Source of the DNA: UBA9676 sp963730065
GTDB taxonomy: Bacteria > Actinomycetota > Actinomycetes > Streptosporangiales > Streptosporangiaceae
Assembly (NCBI GenBank): GCA_963730065.1
Contig: CAVSQL010000023.1
Location: 62,001-126,000, forward strand
Length of the DNA: 64,000 nucleotides
Direction of reading: 5' to 3'
Part shown: one piece after another, positions 25,319 to 33,566 of the stretch
Numbering within the stretch: the stretch's first letter is position 1
Layout: the number at the start of each line of letters is the position of its first letter
Notes under the pieces: model-generated
The model's database searches: none
What the model saw: only the letters and a program-made list of their open reading frames with translations
What the model was told of the DNA's origin: nothing
Made by a program: the position numbers and the translations under genes

Positions 25319-25542
25319 CTATCTGGCTCGAATGCGGCCGAATGACGGGGAACGCCCAGGCCATCTTCACCATGCCCCAGCGTGTACGACTTGCCCTGCC
25401 GCGTCACACCCGCGGTCAAGATGACAAGCAGGACCTGCTCTAGGCGCCCGTTTCCCGGTGCCCGGCAGGCAGCAGGATACCTGCTACGCATTGTGAGATC
25501 GCACGGTAGTCCCCATGCGCTGGCAGGCGCGCCTATCGCCGA
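25319..25542. repeat. Dispersed repeat A/B, right part
   Basis: From CTATCTGGCTCGAATGCGGC to GGCGCGCCTATCGCCGA this matches 46284-46508 at roughly four bases in five. It is the continuation of 23664-23792 across the inserted cassette. No gene lies in 25543-25875. Confidence 0.7.
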
Positions 25543-25875
25543 ATATTTGCGGCTATCGAGGCCGACCGAGACACTATGGACCTTGCGCCAGATCTTCCAG
25601 TTATGCGTGTCCTTGGCCTCGCACGATACGGCTGCCACATCGACTGGGAGCCGCGGCATGGGCCCAGGCATGGGCCTGGTTGCCGGCGTCGCTCCAGACC
25701 CTGGCGGCACGGCCTGACCGGCCGAGTCGGGATAAAGGAGCCGACGGACGCGATGGACCGATCAGCGGACTTGCCGTCCGCCGCAGCGGTCGCGATGCCA
25801 GAACCGCGTGCGCCCCAGACGCGGCAGCGCGTGGGCGCCTGCGGGCAGCGGGCGCAGCGGAAGAGATCCAGGGGC

Positions 25876-26109
25876 TGACTGGAGATCGCGACCGGATTGC
25901 CCAGCGCCTCAACAACGTCGTGGTCCACCGGTTGTTCGCCGCCGGGACTGGGCCTCCATGCGGCGCTGCGCCTGGTTGGCGATCACCCAGAGGCGAGGAT
26001 CGACCATGCCATCGGTGAACTGGACCGGGCCAGCACGGACCTTCGGGACGCAATCTTCGATCGTGTTCCGGCAACCGCGGTCGCCCACCCGGATGGCAGC
26101 CATGGATAG
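25876..26109 (+). pseudogene. Sensor histidine kinase dimerisation-domain remnant
   Basis: The first frame reads GDRDRIAQRLNNVVVHRLFA. After a frameshift near 25945 a second frame reads LGLHAALRLVGDHPEARIDH and AIGELDRASTDLRDAIFDR. Together these match the DHp helices of DevS-like GAF kinases, with the usual phospho-acceptor His replaced (NN where LHD is normal). The ATPase domain is missing. It is inactive. Confidence 0.75.
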
Positions 26110-26248
26110 CCAGCTGATGATGTGAATGGATTCCCCGGCGATCCGCGGCCCAGTGCCTGCTCCCGGCCGGAAGCCTGCTCGTCCCGGGTGCCGTCCTGTG
26201 TCACTGTGGTACAGGGTGCCGGGCAGATCGAGCTTGGGGGTGAGGCGC

Positions 26249-26548
26249 ATGAGTGCGCTGACCGTGTGGGTGGCCAAGGACGACGGCAGCGACATCATCC
26301 GGGCCGACGCTATTGCGGGGGTCGGCCGTGATTACAACGGCAACATCACGGCGCGGCTCGCCGGGGGCGAGGGTTCGGCCGTGACCCTCGTCGCGCCCGT
26401 CATGCCAGAAGGCCCGCACCCGCCCATTGATTTCCACCGGCAGTTGATCAGGGTGGTCGCCGAACTGTCTGACGCGGCTGATGCCACCATTGTCCGGCCC
26501 GTCTCGGAGGGGCAGCACGGCTGGCGGTGGGTGACCGAGCCCTTGTAG
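26249..26548 (+). CDS. Hypothetical protein, 99 residues
   Basis: This small protein reads ALTVWVAKDDGSDIIRADAI, then IDFHRQLIRVVAELSDAADA and ends HGWRWVTEPL. A G-rich GGGGGTGAGG box precedes the ATG. It has no membrane segment or known domain. It is similar in style to actinobacterial small cytoplasmic proteins of unknown role, and its neighbours are pseudogenes. Confidence 0.65.
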   Translation: MSALTVWVAKDDGSDIIRADAIAGVGRDYNGNITARLAGGEGSAVTLVAPVMPEGPHPPIDFHRQLIRVVAELSDAADATIVRPVSEGQHGWRWVTEPL

Positions 26549-26632
26549 GCGCCGTCCGGTGAGGGGGATGGTCGCCGGGTGCTGAGGTGCCCGTGACCGT
26601 TTATTCTCCGGGCCGCACGGAAAGCACGGCCG

Positions 26633-27366
26633 GTGTTCATCGGGCCGCCGGCCGCGCAGGCGGTCACCGCGACCTTCGAGTGGAAGGAGCTGACCGCGGT
26701 CACCGGCCTGGCCTCGGCGAGCCGGGCGATCGAGCTGATCGTGGAGCAGGGCGAGGGCGCGCGGGGCGACTGGGTCAAGTCGCACTTCGGCACGTTCACC
26801 GGGATCCTGGAGGACTTCCTGGCGATGCAGGCGGCCGACCCGGGCTTCGACCCGGCGCGGCCGGTCGAGCCCGCCTACGTCCGGCTGCCCCCTGATGTGG
26901 CGTCGGGAACGCTGATCGAGGATCTTCTCACGGCCCGGGTGGCTGATCTGTGCAATGGCCTGTATGAGGTGATGCTGCAGGTCCTGAGCCGGTACTACGT
27001 TCATCACGGCGAGACGCCCGCCGAGCTGGAGACCCTGGCCCGGACGGCCAAGTACCTGATGAACGGGGTAATGCGCCCGCTCGGCTCGCTTCTCACCACC
27101 TTGCCGGTCGGGCCCTCCCATCCCGGCCGGACCGCCGGCCCGGCCTGGAGATCGCCCGGCCCGCCTACTTCGTGCTGCCCCACCGCGAGCCGGCCTGGAA
27201 GATCATCAGCGAACGCCTCGATGTGCTGACCGAGACCTGCGGCGCCCTCGCGCACGAACCCGGTCTGGCCGCGCTCGGCGACCTCGCGGCCAAGCTGCGC
27301 TCGATGACCGGGGGCATCAGCACGCACCTGGACGAGCGCGCCAGCCCACCTTCGGGCCGCGGCTAG
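26633..27366 (+). pseudogene. Ferritin-like (VioB/RebD-type) domain protein remnant
   Basis: The first frame has ATFEWKELTAVTGLASASRA, GARGDWVKSHFGTFTGILED, ADLCNGLYEVMLQVLSRYYV and YLMNGVMRPLGSLLTTLPVG. After a frameshift near 27135 another frame continues LEIARPAYFVLPHREPAWKI and ERLDVLTETCGALAHEPGLA. This matches ferritin-like domains found with violacein/rebeccamycin dimer synthases, with His and Glu ligands present. The 5' end is also missing. Confidence 0.72.
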
Positions 27367-27642
27367 CCACCGTAGTAGACCGCTCCCCGTACGCCAGACC
27401 TGGGCGTGTCCAGCCGTCTGCCCGGCGGGCGCCGGAAGTCCGGCCGCTGCTCCGCCCCAGGAAGCTTCGGTGATCAGGTGGTGCTTCGAGCCGGGCCGGG
27501 CACGCCGCCCGGCAGACTGAGACGGGCGCGCGTAACTGAGGGTCTTCGCGAGCGGCCAACGCGGACACAGCCCGCACCGTGATCGAGCCCGGCCGGAAAT
27601 AGGGCTTGCCCAGATTGTGCGGGTAATGGAACCCTGCCGCTG

Positions 27643-28218
27643 ATGGAGATCACCTTGGTGAAAGCTGCCGGGCCAGGTGACCGGGACCGTGCCTACCTGG
27701 AGGTTGACGGTGTCACACGGCGCGGCCCCATTCACGTGATCCACGATCTTCCGCATCTGGTCGTCGAGTCCGTGTTCGGCATCACCGACGGGCTATGGGC
27801 AGAACTGGCGGCAGGGTCTTACGCGGCAGCCGGCCATGCGGCAACGGCCCGCGACCCCAAGCGCCACAAGCAGGGGCGAATCGTCTCCGGGGCGGCAGCC
27901 GGTGCCCCTGCCAGCCAGTGGTTGACGTCTGGGCACCGTAGGGCGAAGACGATCACTAACTGCGTGGCCAACCGGTGGGATGATGGCCCCGACACCCCAC
28001 GCGGCGTCCGGGACCGGGTGGCCCGGACAGGCGATCCATCACTGGCAGACCTGCTGGCACCGGTCGATGATGCGACGATCGCCACGGCCATCCGCGGGGT
28101 CAAACACCTGGAGCAGCGCTGGATGGTAGTGCCGCCGGGCGGGACGCTGAGGCTGTCATGGCCGCTGCCACGCGAGTTCTTCGCTGGGGCGGCCGACAGC
28201 CCTGCGGCTGACCCATGA
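27643..28218 (+). CDS. Hypothetical protein, 191 residues
   Basis: The protein opens with a compact domain (RAYLEVDGVTRRGPIHVIHD, LPHLVVESVFGITDGLWAEL). A basic middle (ARDPKRHKQGRIVSGAAAGA, WLTSGHRRAKTITNCVANRW) and a C-terminal part (IRGVKHLEQRWMVVPPGGTL) follow. Codon use is consistent with coding. I recognise no named domain; similar uncharacterised proteins occur in actinobacteria. No neighbour gives a functional hint. Confidence 0.65.
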   Translation: MEITLVKAAGPGDRDRAYLEVDGVTRRGPIHVIHDLPHLVVESVFGITDGLWAELAAGSYAAAGHAATARDPKRHKQGRIVSGAAAGAPASQWLTSGHRRAKTITNCVANRWDDGPDTPRGVRDRVARTGDPSLADLLAPVDDATIATAIRGVKHLEQRWMVVPPGGTLRLSWPLPREFFAGAADSPAADP

Positions 28219-28289
28219 CCAGGACCAGCGTGGCACAGAACGCCCCGCTCTGCGCAGCGGCGGCCCCACTATCGAGACGCATCCCAGGC

Positions 28290-28505
28290 GATTAGGCGGC
28301 TCGGCGCGCGTTCTCCTGGCCTTCCCTCGTTACTCAGAGTGATGGCATCTATCGACGTAGCCCGATGCCGACCGCGGGCTCGGCACGGCGTGACTGGTCT
28401 GGAAGGCACCGTCAGGGGAGGTGCCCGTCGATGCTGCGAAGGAACAGCCTAGCCACCGCTGGCTAGGTCCCCGCCCGACCGCCCGCCCCTATGCGGCTAG
28501 ATCCG
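28290..28505. repeat. Dispersed repeat C
   Basis: From GCTCGGCGCGCGTTCTCCTG to CGCCCCTATGCGGCTA this matches 44318-44512 in order, with many substitutions. It lies in the gene-free interval 28219-28620 and carries no convincing frame. Confidence 0.5.
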
Positions 28506-28620
28506 GGCGCGCGGACAGGCGCCAGATAAAGACAGATCCGGGCGCCGGTGGCTGCCGTCCGCATGCCCGTGGACGTCCCTACGATGCGATCGTGCGCTGC
28601 GATGCTGGCGACGTCGATAG

Positions 28621-29100
28621 CTATCTGGCCCTGGTGCACGAGGGGCGGCCGGTCAGATCGAGGTTGTGGTTCCCGCGGGCCGAGTGGGACGCCTCGCCGG
28701 TGAAGGTGTCCAGGCCCGGCAGTTCCCGGGTTGACGGGTCGGCGATGGGCCGCTGGCGTCGATCCGCCAGCCCTGCGCGGCGTGGTCCCAGACGGCCCCG
28801 AGCAGGCGCGGCCGAAGCTGATGTGGCGCAGCAGCCCGGCTCGCGGGTGACCCGGCGCAGGTAGTCGCGGATCTCAGGCTGCCTGGAGAAGGCCCGGGGC
28901 CCAGCGGGGTTGGGCGCGAAGGACGGCCAGTACAGGGTCGACGGGATGTCGCAGGCGCAGCCCGGATAGGGATTGTCCCGCCGGACGCCGCCGGCCTCCT
29001 GCTCGCGCTCCAGTGCGGCGAAGTCCTCACCCACGCCGTTGAGCCTGGGGGCCGCGGCCAGCCCGCCGAACCCGGCCCCGGACAACGACGACGCGGACAT
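28621..29100 (-). pseudogene. Flavin-containing (Baeyer-Villiger type) monooxygenase remnant
   Basis: The minus strand reads SLSGAGFGGLAAAPRLNGVG, LEREQEAGGVRRDNPYPGCA, CDIPSTLYWPSFAPNP and RAFSRQPEIRDYLRRVTREP. It then degrades, with LGPRRAGLADRRQRPIADPS and LPGLDTFTGEASHSARGNHN recognisable. These are the FAD-binding GxGxxG, the second glycine region and the fingerprint area of a class B monooxygenase. Frameshifts and loss of about two thirds of the enzyme make it inactive. It is divergent from an intact TetR gene. Confidence 0.78.
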
Positions 29101-29146
29101 GCTGCGGCCCGGAATCAGTGGTCAAGCGTGGAGCTCCGCCTAAACC

Positions 29147-29163
29147 TAACGTGAATCGTGTTA
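29147..29163. promoter_or_regulatory. Candidate TetR operator
   Basis: TAACGTGAATCGTGTTA is a 17-bp partial dyad (TAAC..GA.TC..GTTA) in the divergent interval, about 12 bp before the preferred TetR GTG start. Its place between a TetR gene and its former monooxygenase target supports an operator role. Confidence 0.5.
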
Positions 29164-29174
29164 TAGTTCCATCT

Positions 29175-29870
29175 GTGGCAGCAGTGGTCAAGAGCACCGA
29201 GCCTGCGGAACCGCCTGGTGCCGGGCCGGACCCGGCCGAGCCCGGCCGCCGGCGGCAGCCGGTCCAGGCCCGCAGCCGCGAGACCGTCGAGCGGATCCTC
29301 GGCGCCGCGGCCGTCCTCATCGAAGAGGGCGGCGTCGACGCCGTCACCACCCGTGCCATCGCCGGGCGGGCCGGCGTTACCGCGCCCTCGCTCTACCGTT
29401 TCTTCGCCGACCGTGAGCAGGTCCTCGACGCGCTGATCGAAGAGCATCTCGGACGGCTCAGCGTCTTCCTCGCCGAGGCCGAGGCGGGCTGGACGCCCTC
29501 GTCAGTGACGGAGTTCGTCGAGCACGAGCTTGGCTGCTACGCCGCCTACTTCCAGGCCAACCGCAACGCGGCCCGGCTGTGGCTGGACGGGCGGGTCTCG
29601 CCGAGGGTGCGGGCGGAGGTGCTGCGCTACAACCGCCGCACCGCCCAGCGCCTGCACGGTGTGGCCGTCGCGGCCGACCTGGCCGGCCCGCAGACCGATC
29701 TGCTGGTTTTCGTGATGCTGGTCGAGCTCGGCGACCGGATCTTGGACCTGGCCTTCCGCGAGCGCCGCGACCCCGACCCCGACGTGATCGGCCACGGCCG
29801 TATCGCGCTCACCGCCTACCTTGCGGCCGCGCTGCGGTTGCAGGCCAGCACCGCCCGGCGCCGGCTCTGA
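29175..29870 (+). CDS. TetR/AcrR-family transcription regulator
   Basis: The 231-residue regulator has a proline-rich lead (TEPAEPPGAGPDPAEPG) and a helix-turn-helix at about 30-80 (RETVERILGAAAVLIEEGGV, TTRAIAGRAGVTAPSLYRFF, REQVLDALIEEH). A TetR_C ligand domain follows (AAYFQANRNAARLWLDGRVS, VFVMLVELGDRILDLAFRER). GTG at 29175 is preferred; an upstream GTG at 29118 would put the operator-like dyad inside the gene. Its likely target, the divergent monooxygenase gene, is decayed, so the regulator may be an orphan. Confidence 0.85.
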   Translation: MAAVVKSTEPAEPPGAGPDPAEPGRRRQPVQARSRETVERILGAAAVLIEEGGVDAVTTRAIAGRAGVTAPSLYRFFADREQVLDALIEEHLGRLSVFLAEAEAGWTPSSVTEFVEHELGCYAAYFQANRNAARLWLDGRVSPRVRAEVLRYNRRTAQRLHGVAVAADLAGPQTDLLVFVMLVELGDRILDLAFRERRDPDPDVIGHGRIALTAYLAAALRLQASTARRRL

Positions 29871-31190
29871 GGCCTGACGGCGGGCACTACGCCAGCCGCG
29901 CCACCACCAGACACCGGCGCCGCCGGCGTCACCGATGACGGACAGGAGGGGCCCCGTGCCGGGGAAGATCTGGTTCACCGCGCATGGCATCGGCCCGGCC
30001 GCTGGCAGCTCCCGCGGTAAGGACGCTGCCTGACCCACCAGACGCCGGGCCGGGTGATGCCGTCTTGCCCCCGGGACGTTCCACCCGGCCCGGTCCACCC
30101 TTCCCACAGAACGAACTGGTGAACACCGGGCGGCGCTGATCCGACCAAGGCCGGGTGGCAGCCCGCAGCGCCCGGCGGCGCTGACGGCATCGTGCACGTC
30201 CTAGGATCGCTACTGGCCGAGGCGGACCTGCTGATGGCGATCGACGGCTACCGGCGATCGTCGCCCCGGGCCCTGACGCACTGCACGCACGGCTCTGAAC
30301 CATACGGCCAAGACCTCGCCCCGGGACTCGGCTGGACGCCCGCCCGGCACCATTGCCGTAAACTCACGTGCCGCCACGCCGAGCGACTCAAGGGCCAAAG
30401 CGCAGGGCGACCCAGCGGATCTGCTCCCCCAGGAACCGCGACGCGCCGGGGTCGTGGCCGTACAGACCTCGACGATCTGCACGCGAGAGCAACCGCAGCC
30501 ACTGCGCCCATCCCCGGCGCGGAGCCGGCCATCTGGGCCACGTCGAATACCCCCGGGCATGAAACCGGGCCCGCGAACGTCTCATCGGCCGACCAGAACG
30601 TTGGTCATCGACTCCGACGTTAAGCATGCACAGCGAGCATCAGTATGCAAGACGGACGCGTACTACCTTCGGGCTAGGACCCGGGCACCGTCAGCCGTGC
30701 GCGTGACCACACAGATCACCCCGTTCGGGCGCCGCACAGGCGGCCGCGCTAGCAACCAGGTTGCCGCCCATCTCGGCGGTTCCATGCGCGTGGCGGCGAC
30801 CGGCTCTAATTACCGAATGTCAAGGTCGTTGGATGCAAGACCCTCGACGGCCTCAAGAACGTGCTCGCGCTGCCGGTTCAGTGCGCCCAGGAGCACCCGC
30901 TGTTCGGCTGATGGGCCCGATGGCATGACTGACGCTTCGCCCGATCTCGCACTCGACCTGCTCGACCATACTTCTGGACTTCTGGGCGATCGAGCTCCTT
31001 TTGACAAAGCATGACGAATCGGCCGGCCGCGAGCACCTCGATAGCATGCACGCCGATGCCCGGCCTTCCTTTGGTCGAGTCGGAACTCGAGGTTCATCGG
31101 CCCTGCAGCTGGGCTTGGGGAAGAGCGATGAGATCCTGAGGCAACTCCCGTCTACGTAGCAAAGACGACGATCTTTTGAAAGGAGCGGCG
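29871..31190. other. Long stretch without an intact gene
   Basis: No frame in these 1.3 kb looks coding. At 30815-30929 the minus strand reads AEQRVLLGALNRQREHVLEA, resembling the first helix of DinB-like proteins, with nothing after it. A dispersed repeat D segment lies at 30773-30806. Confidence 0.5.
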
Positions 31191-31967
31191 ATGACGAACC
31201 GGCCCGTCCCCTCGCCCGGGGCTCCCTGCTGGACCGACCTGTGGACCTCAGACATCGAGGGGAGCCGCCGGTTCTATGCTGAGCTGTTCGGCTGGCAAGC
31301 AGGGGAGCCGAGCCCCGATCACGGTGGCTACTTCATGTTCACCCGCGCCGGCATTCCGGTCGCCGGGGCGATGGGCGACATGAGCGAGAGGCGCGCCAAC
31401 AACACGTGGAAGCCCTTCTTCGCTACGGAGGACATCGAGCGCACCCTCGAGCTCGCCGCCGCGCACGGCGCCACGGTGCGTCTCCCTGCCATAGCGATCG
31501 ACGATCTCGGCAGTCAGGCGGTGATCGCCGACCCGGCGGGGGCGGTAACTGGCATCTGGCAGCCCGGCAGCTTTCCCGGCTTCACCGTGATCCACGAGCA
31601 CGGCACCCCGAGCTTCATCGCCATCGACGTCCACGACTACCACAGAGAGGTCGCCTTCTATCGCCAAGTGTTCGGCTGGGATCCGCTCGAGGAGGAGGTC
31701 AACGGTCATCACTACGCCGGCTACATGGACCCGGACAACAACCGGCCAATCGCCGGGATCGGCGACGAGGTGGAATCGTTGGCGCTCGGAGAATCGCCGC
31801 ACTGGTCGGTGTTCTGGCAAAGCGACGATGTCAACGCCTCGGTCGCGAAAGTCAGCGCGCTGGGCGGCGCGGTGCTCGCCGAGGCTGCCGACCACGGCCT
31901 CGGGCGGGTCGCCCAAGTGGCCGACCCCTCCGGCGCGCGCTTTTGGCTCTTCCGCCCGAAGGGTTAG
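31191..31967 (+). CDS. VOC/glyoxalase-family protein, two domains
   Basis: This 258-residue protein has two tandem VOC modules. The first opens GAPCWTDLWTSDIEGSRRFY and AELFGWQAGEPSPDHGGYFM. The second, at about 140, reads FIAIDVHDYHREVAFYRQVF with GWDPLEEE and ends VAQVADPSGARFWLFRPKG. Tandem VOC proteins of this hydroxylase-like group are common in actinobacteria and bind a metal or small molecule; the substrate is unknown. AAAGGAG lies upstream of the ATG at 31191. It appears monocistronic. Confidence 0.9.
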   Translation: MTNRPVPSPGAPCWTDLWTSDIEGSRRFYAELFGWQAGEPSPDHGGYFMFTRAGIPVAGAMGDMSERRANNTWKPFFATEDIERTLELAAAHGATVRLPAIAIDDLGSQAVIADPAGAVTGIWQPGSFPGFTVIHEHGTPSFIAIDVHDYHREVAFYRQVFGWDPLEEEVNGHHYAGYMDPDNNRPIAGIGDEVESLALGESPHWSVFWQSDDVNASVAKVSALGGAVLAEAADHGLGRVAQVADPSGARFWLFRPKG

Positions 31968-32208
31968 GGCACGGCGGCAAGCGAGGCGAGCGAAGCTAAC
32001 GACGAGATGCGCCGGTACTAGATCCCCTAATCCACAGTCATCGGGTGGTCCCCGAGGCCCGTGGATCGACAAGGGCGAACAGAACGCGCGGACAGAAGAT
32101 CGCCCTCAGCGAGCAGCGCACCCACACGTATCGGCGGTTAGCGATCGCTATCCGGATCATGTTCGGTTGTGGGGTTGGAACTGCCTGCTGACTCCACGCT
32201 GGCAGGCG

Positions 32209-32240
32209 TCCGCCTGGCCGGTGCAGTCTGGCCAGGCGGA
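32209..32240. repeat. 11-bp inverted repeat downstream of the recombinase
   Basis: TCCGCCTGGCC and its exact reverse complement are separated by 10 bases, 20 bp past the recombinase stop. A matching dyad with the same arms and spacer lies at 57951-57982 behind the second recombinase copy. It could be a crossover site or a terminator; no T-run follows. Confidence 0.75.
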
Positions 32241-32260
32241 GCTCATGCCAGGGAGCCGGT

Positions 32261-33178
32261 TTACCGGGCGGCGCCAGCGAGGTAGGCCGCGACGATATAG
32301 GTGGCGTGCCGGTCGAGACTGCCGCGGGCGCGGTCATACCGCATGGTGGTCCTGGGATCGGCGTGTGAGGCGGCTTCCTGCACATCCCGGAGCGGAACCC
32401 CGGCGTCGAGGGCGGCGGTGATGAACGCGTGTCGTAGCGTGTGCGGCCCGACCGGCTTGGTGATCCCGGCGCGGCGGGCAACCCGGCGGGCGATCCGAGC
32501 GGCACCATGCCGGTCCAGTCGCTGGCCGTTGAGCGTGACGAAGATCGGTCCTTCCACGCGCTCGCCGATGGCCAGGTCGATCGCCCGCGCGGTGCGGGGC
32601 GCGAGCGGAATAGTGACCAGCTTGCCGCCCTTGCGGGTGATAACCAGCGTCCGGTGGCCGCGCTCGACCCCCAGGGCCTGGATGTTGGCACCGGTGGCTT
32701 CGGAAACTCGCAAACCGTTCAGCGCCAGCAACGAGATCAGCGCATGCTCGGCGGCGTGGCCAAGCCCGGCGGCGACCAGCAGCGCGCCGAGCTCATTGCG
32801 GTCCAGCCCGGCGGCATGCGACTCATAGTCAAGGCGGGGACGGCGCACATGCGCGGCCGGAGAATGGTCGAGCAAGTCTTCTTCGACCGCGTATTTGTAG
32901 AATCCGGCGATGGTGCACAGGCGGCGGGTGATCGTGGCCCGGGCGCGGCCGCGGGCTTCCAGGTCGCGGGCGAAGCACTCGATATCCGCGCGGCGCGCCT
33001 GAAACAGTGGCAGGTGGTGCTGCTGACACCAGCCGGCGTACTGGCGCAAGTCCAAGGCGTACGCCTCGCGGGTCAAGCCGGTGTAACCGGCCAAGAACCC
33101 AGCCAGGGCAAGGCGTTCCGGCTCGGTGAACACCGGTTCGACGGCGGCAACAGCTGTAGATGTGGACGTGGTGGCCAT
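32261..33178 (-). CDS. Tyrosine recombinase / integrase
   Basis: The 305-residue protein is of XerC/D type. The N-terminal SAM-like domain (LAGFLAGYTGLTREAYALDL, ITRRLCTIAGFYKYAVEEDL) spans about 15-110. The catalytic domain has R in NGLRVSEATG (about 160), K in TRKGGKLVTIPLAP, HxxR in HTLRHAFITAALDAG (about 245), H in ASHADPRTTMRYDRA and the nucleophile Tyr in that segment. GGGAGG precedes the ATG at 33178. All catalytic residues are present. A frameshifted copy (58006-58922) and a fragment (48998-49213) show that this gene family has spread here. Confidence 0.92.
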   Translation of the reverse strand: MATTSTSTAVAAVEPVFTEPERLALAGFLAGYTGLTREAYALDLRQYAGWCQQHHLPLFQARRADIECFARDLEARGRARATITRRLCTIAGFYKYAVEEDLLDHSPAAHVRRPRLDYESHAAGLDRNELGALLVAAGLGHAAEHALISLLALNGLRVSEATGANIQALGVERGHRTLVITRKGGKLVTIPLAPRTARAIDLAIGERVEGPIFVTLNGQRLDRHGAARIARRVARRAGITKPVGPHTLRHAFITAALDAGVPLRDVQEAASHADPRTTMRYDRARGSLDRHATYIVAAYLAGAAR

Positions 33179-33524
33179 GGGCACCTCCCGGGTCGGGCTG
33201 AGGCCCGAGGGAGGCTGGACCCGCCACGGCCCCAGCAACGATTCTTCACTTCACCGGTAAGCCGACCCGGGCGATCACGCAAGGTCACCGCTGCGATTCT
33301 GGCCGTTGCTCCGGATCGATGCTCCTATGTCTGTCAAGTCTCTGGAATGGTGAATTTGTTTTCCTTTCCGCTGGATGAACTAGTGATCAGGTCGTTTGCT
33401 GGGTTGCGGACAGGACAGGGATGGGCCACGAGGGCAGGCTCTTATGAGGTCACGCCCAGCAGGTCAGGTAAGGGGGTCCGGGGGCGGCCGACGGATCGTT
33501 AGAAGGCCAGCACCAGAGGTGCGG
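33179..33524. other. Recombinase leader region
   Basis: No gene is seen. The first 110 bp resemble the leader of the second recombinase copy (58923 onward): GGGGCCxxGGC, a GTTGCTGGGGCC block on the minus strand and the GGAGGTGCCC box are shared. This suggests the mobile unit includes the leader. Confidence 0.5.
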
Positions 33525-33547
33525 CAGCCGATTAGCGGGTCAGGCCG
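33525..33547. repeat. 23-bp direct repeat flanking the second IS110 type, left
   Basis: CAGCCGATTAGC followed by GGGTCAGGCCG recurs at 34771-34793 in the same direction with one difference (AGG for GGG). The two copies bracket the transposase gene and 1.2 kb of DNA. Confidence 0.7.
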
Positions 33548-33566
33548 CCCCCGGTGGCTCGGGTAG

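Noticed and set aside
30192..31097. Several short open frames on both strands in the 29.9-31.2 kb gap
   Set aside because: Overlapping frames with arginine-rich translations and no ribosome binding sites; only a doubtful DinB-like scrap is noted.
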